Shown here: positions 63,091 through 64,000 of the stretch, piece by piece
How the letters are laid out: every line of letters begins with the position of its first letter
Position numbering within the stretch: position 1 is the stretch's first letter
Assembly (NCBI GenBank): GCA_009772935.1
Contig: WOUR01000013.1
Span: forward strand, 108,814-172,813
Reading direction: 5' to 3'
DNA length: 64,000 nucleotides
DNA from: Rhodospirillaceae bacterium
GTDB lineage: Bacteria > Pseudomonadota > Alphaproteobacteria > Reyranellales > Reyranellaceae
Position numbers and translations under genes: made by a program
Notes under the pieces: generated by a model
What the model saw: the letters and a program-made list of their open reading frames with translations, nothing else
Told to the model about the DNA's origin: nothing
The model's database searches: none

Positions 63091-64000
63091 ATGGGCGGCA
63101 CCGGCGTCATCGACCAGTTTCTGGAAGTATTCACGCGCTACATCGATAGCGGCTTCGGCCTTCTGGGCAACGAGGTCGCCTTCATTGCCGCGACCTTGAT
63201 CGTGATCGACGTGACGCTGGCGGCCCTGTTCTGGAGCTGGAGCGCCGACGACGACGTCATGGCGCGGCTGGTGAAGAAAACCCTGTTCGTCGGCGTCTTC
63301 GCCTACCTCATCAGCAATTGGAATAGCCTGGCCCGCATCGTGTTCGAGAGCTTCGCGGGCCTGGGCCTGCAGGCGTCGGGCACGGGATTCTCCATCCAGG
63401 ACCTGATGCGGCCTGGCCGCGTGGCCCAGACCGGCCTCGATGCCGGCCGGCCGCTCCTGGAGTCGATCTCCGGCCTGATGGGCTGGATCTCCTTCTTCGA
63501 GAACTTCATCCAGATCGCCTGCCTGCTGTTTGCCTGGGCGCTGGTGCTGCTGGCCTTCTTCATCCTGGCCATCCAGCTCTTCGTCACGCTGATCGAGTTC
63601 AAGCTGACGACGCTGGCAGGCTTCGTCCTGATCCCCTTCGGCCTGTTCGGCAAGTCCGCCTTCATCGCCGAGCGCGTGCTGGGCAATGTCGTGTCCTCTG
63701 GCATCAAGGTGCTGGTGCTCGCCGTCATCATCGGCATCGGCTCGACCTTGTTCGGGCAGTTCACCGCGGGCTTCGGCGGCCAGAATCCGACGATCGACCA
63801 GGCGATGGCGATCGTCCTCGCCGCCCTTTCGCTGCTGGGGCTCGGAATCTTCGGTCCCGGCATCGCCAACGGCCTCGTCTCGGGCGGTCCCCAGCTCGGG
63901 GCCGGCGCCGTGGTCGGGACCGGGCTTGCGACAGGCGGTGCCGCGATGGCGGCGGGTGCCGCCGGGGGGCTCGCCATGCGCGGCGGAGCCGCCGCCCTGT
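63091..64000 (+). CDS. trbL: TrbL (VirB6-like), 3' end beyond the window
   Basis: Open from the ATG at 63091 to the right edge (303 codons). Several membrane helices (VAFIAATLIVIDVTLAALFW, LLFAWALVLLAFFILAIQLF and LVLAVIIGIGSTLFG) and a Gly/Ala-rich tail match TrbL, the polytopic inner-membrane channel protein. Confidence 0.92.
   Translation, partial: MGGTGVIDQFLEVFTRYIDSGFGLLGNEVAFIAATLIVIDVTLAALFWSWSADDDVMARLVKKTLFVGVFAYLISNWNSLARIVFESFAGLGLQASGTGFSIQDLMRPGRVAQTGLDAGRPLLESISGLMGWISFFENFIQIACLLFAWALVLLAFFILAIQLFVTLIEFKLTTLAGFVLIPFGLFGKSAFIAERVLGNVVSSGIKVLVLAVIIGIGSTLFGQFTAGFGGQNPTIDQAMAIVLAALSLLGLGIFGPGIANGLVSGGPQLGAGAVVGTGLATGGAAMAAGAAGGLAMRGGAAAL

Noticed and set aside
1..64000. CRISPR arrays, tRNA genes or a complete insertion sequence
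   Set aside because: No regularly spaced repeats, no cloverleaf with a TTCGA loop, and no transposase with terminal repeats were seen.

Overview
GC-rich DNA, most likely from an alphaproteobacterium (Hyphomicrobiales/Sphingomonadales type). The window covers most of an integrative conjugative element or conjugative plasmid carrying three blocks of cargo. The backbone is typical of alphaproteobacterial Trb-type elements. It has a large ParB (24130-26247), a strawberry-notch-type methylase/helicase (26464-30798), a Toprim protein (30809-31849), a DUF2493 protein (32147-33082), RadC (33220-33891) and DUF736 (35057-35380). Next come the DUF6499/DUF2285, AlpA-like and DUF2840 genes, a TraF-type peptidase, a lytic transglycosylase, and a DUF3363 relaxase (42372-47674). 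The set ends with TraG, a CopG-type protein and trbB-C-D-E-J-K-L (55353-64000; trbL runs off the right edge). No integrase, tRNA, rRNA, CRISPR array or complete insertion sequence was seen.

Cargo 1 (1-23799) is a dense defence island. It starts with an operon of a membrane protein, an alpha/beta-hydrolase-like protein and a DUF2272 protein. RadC remnants and a frameshifted AbiJ/HEPN-like gene follow. A BIL-type ubiquitin-like conjugation operon (two-domain Ubl, E2, JAMM protease, E1) comes next. Then there is an operon of a sigma factor, a protein of unknown function and an ImmA/IrrE-UvrD fusion, and a YhaO/YhaN (SbcD/SbcC-like) operon. The main discovery is that the last three operons each have the same promoter-like motif, TTCCGGGT-N15-CGATCACC, on the coding strand with identical spacing, 56-75 nt upstream of the first start codon. 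I infer a single regulon driven by the island's own sigma factor. A DprA-PRTase-DprA-HAD/PRTase cluster and a PD-(D/E)XK-like protein complete the block.

Cargo 2 (35463-42236) holds a CBASS operon with an E2 but no E1 or protease: CD-NTase, E2 and patatin CapV, with two further small translationally coupled genes. An XRE-ImmA/PIN pair is divergent from it across a palindromic operator. A 5'-truncated RES gene and an XRE regulator next to a 33-bp inverted repeat follow.

Cargo 3 (47765-55208) looks like a metal/nucleotide stress block. It has a Cys-rich secreted protein, a CPH-type copper P-ATPase, a PRPP synthetase, a beta-CASP metallo-beta-lactamase and a thymidine/AMP phosphorylase.

Two families of repeated, covarying leader structures precede backbone genes. 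Three genes carry single-nucleotide frameshifts (near 4270, 21490 and 42579), which are either real decay or assembly errors.
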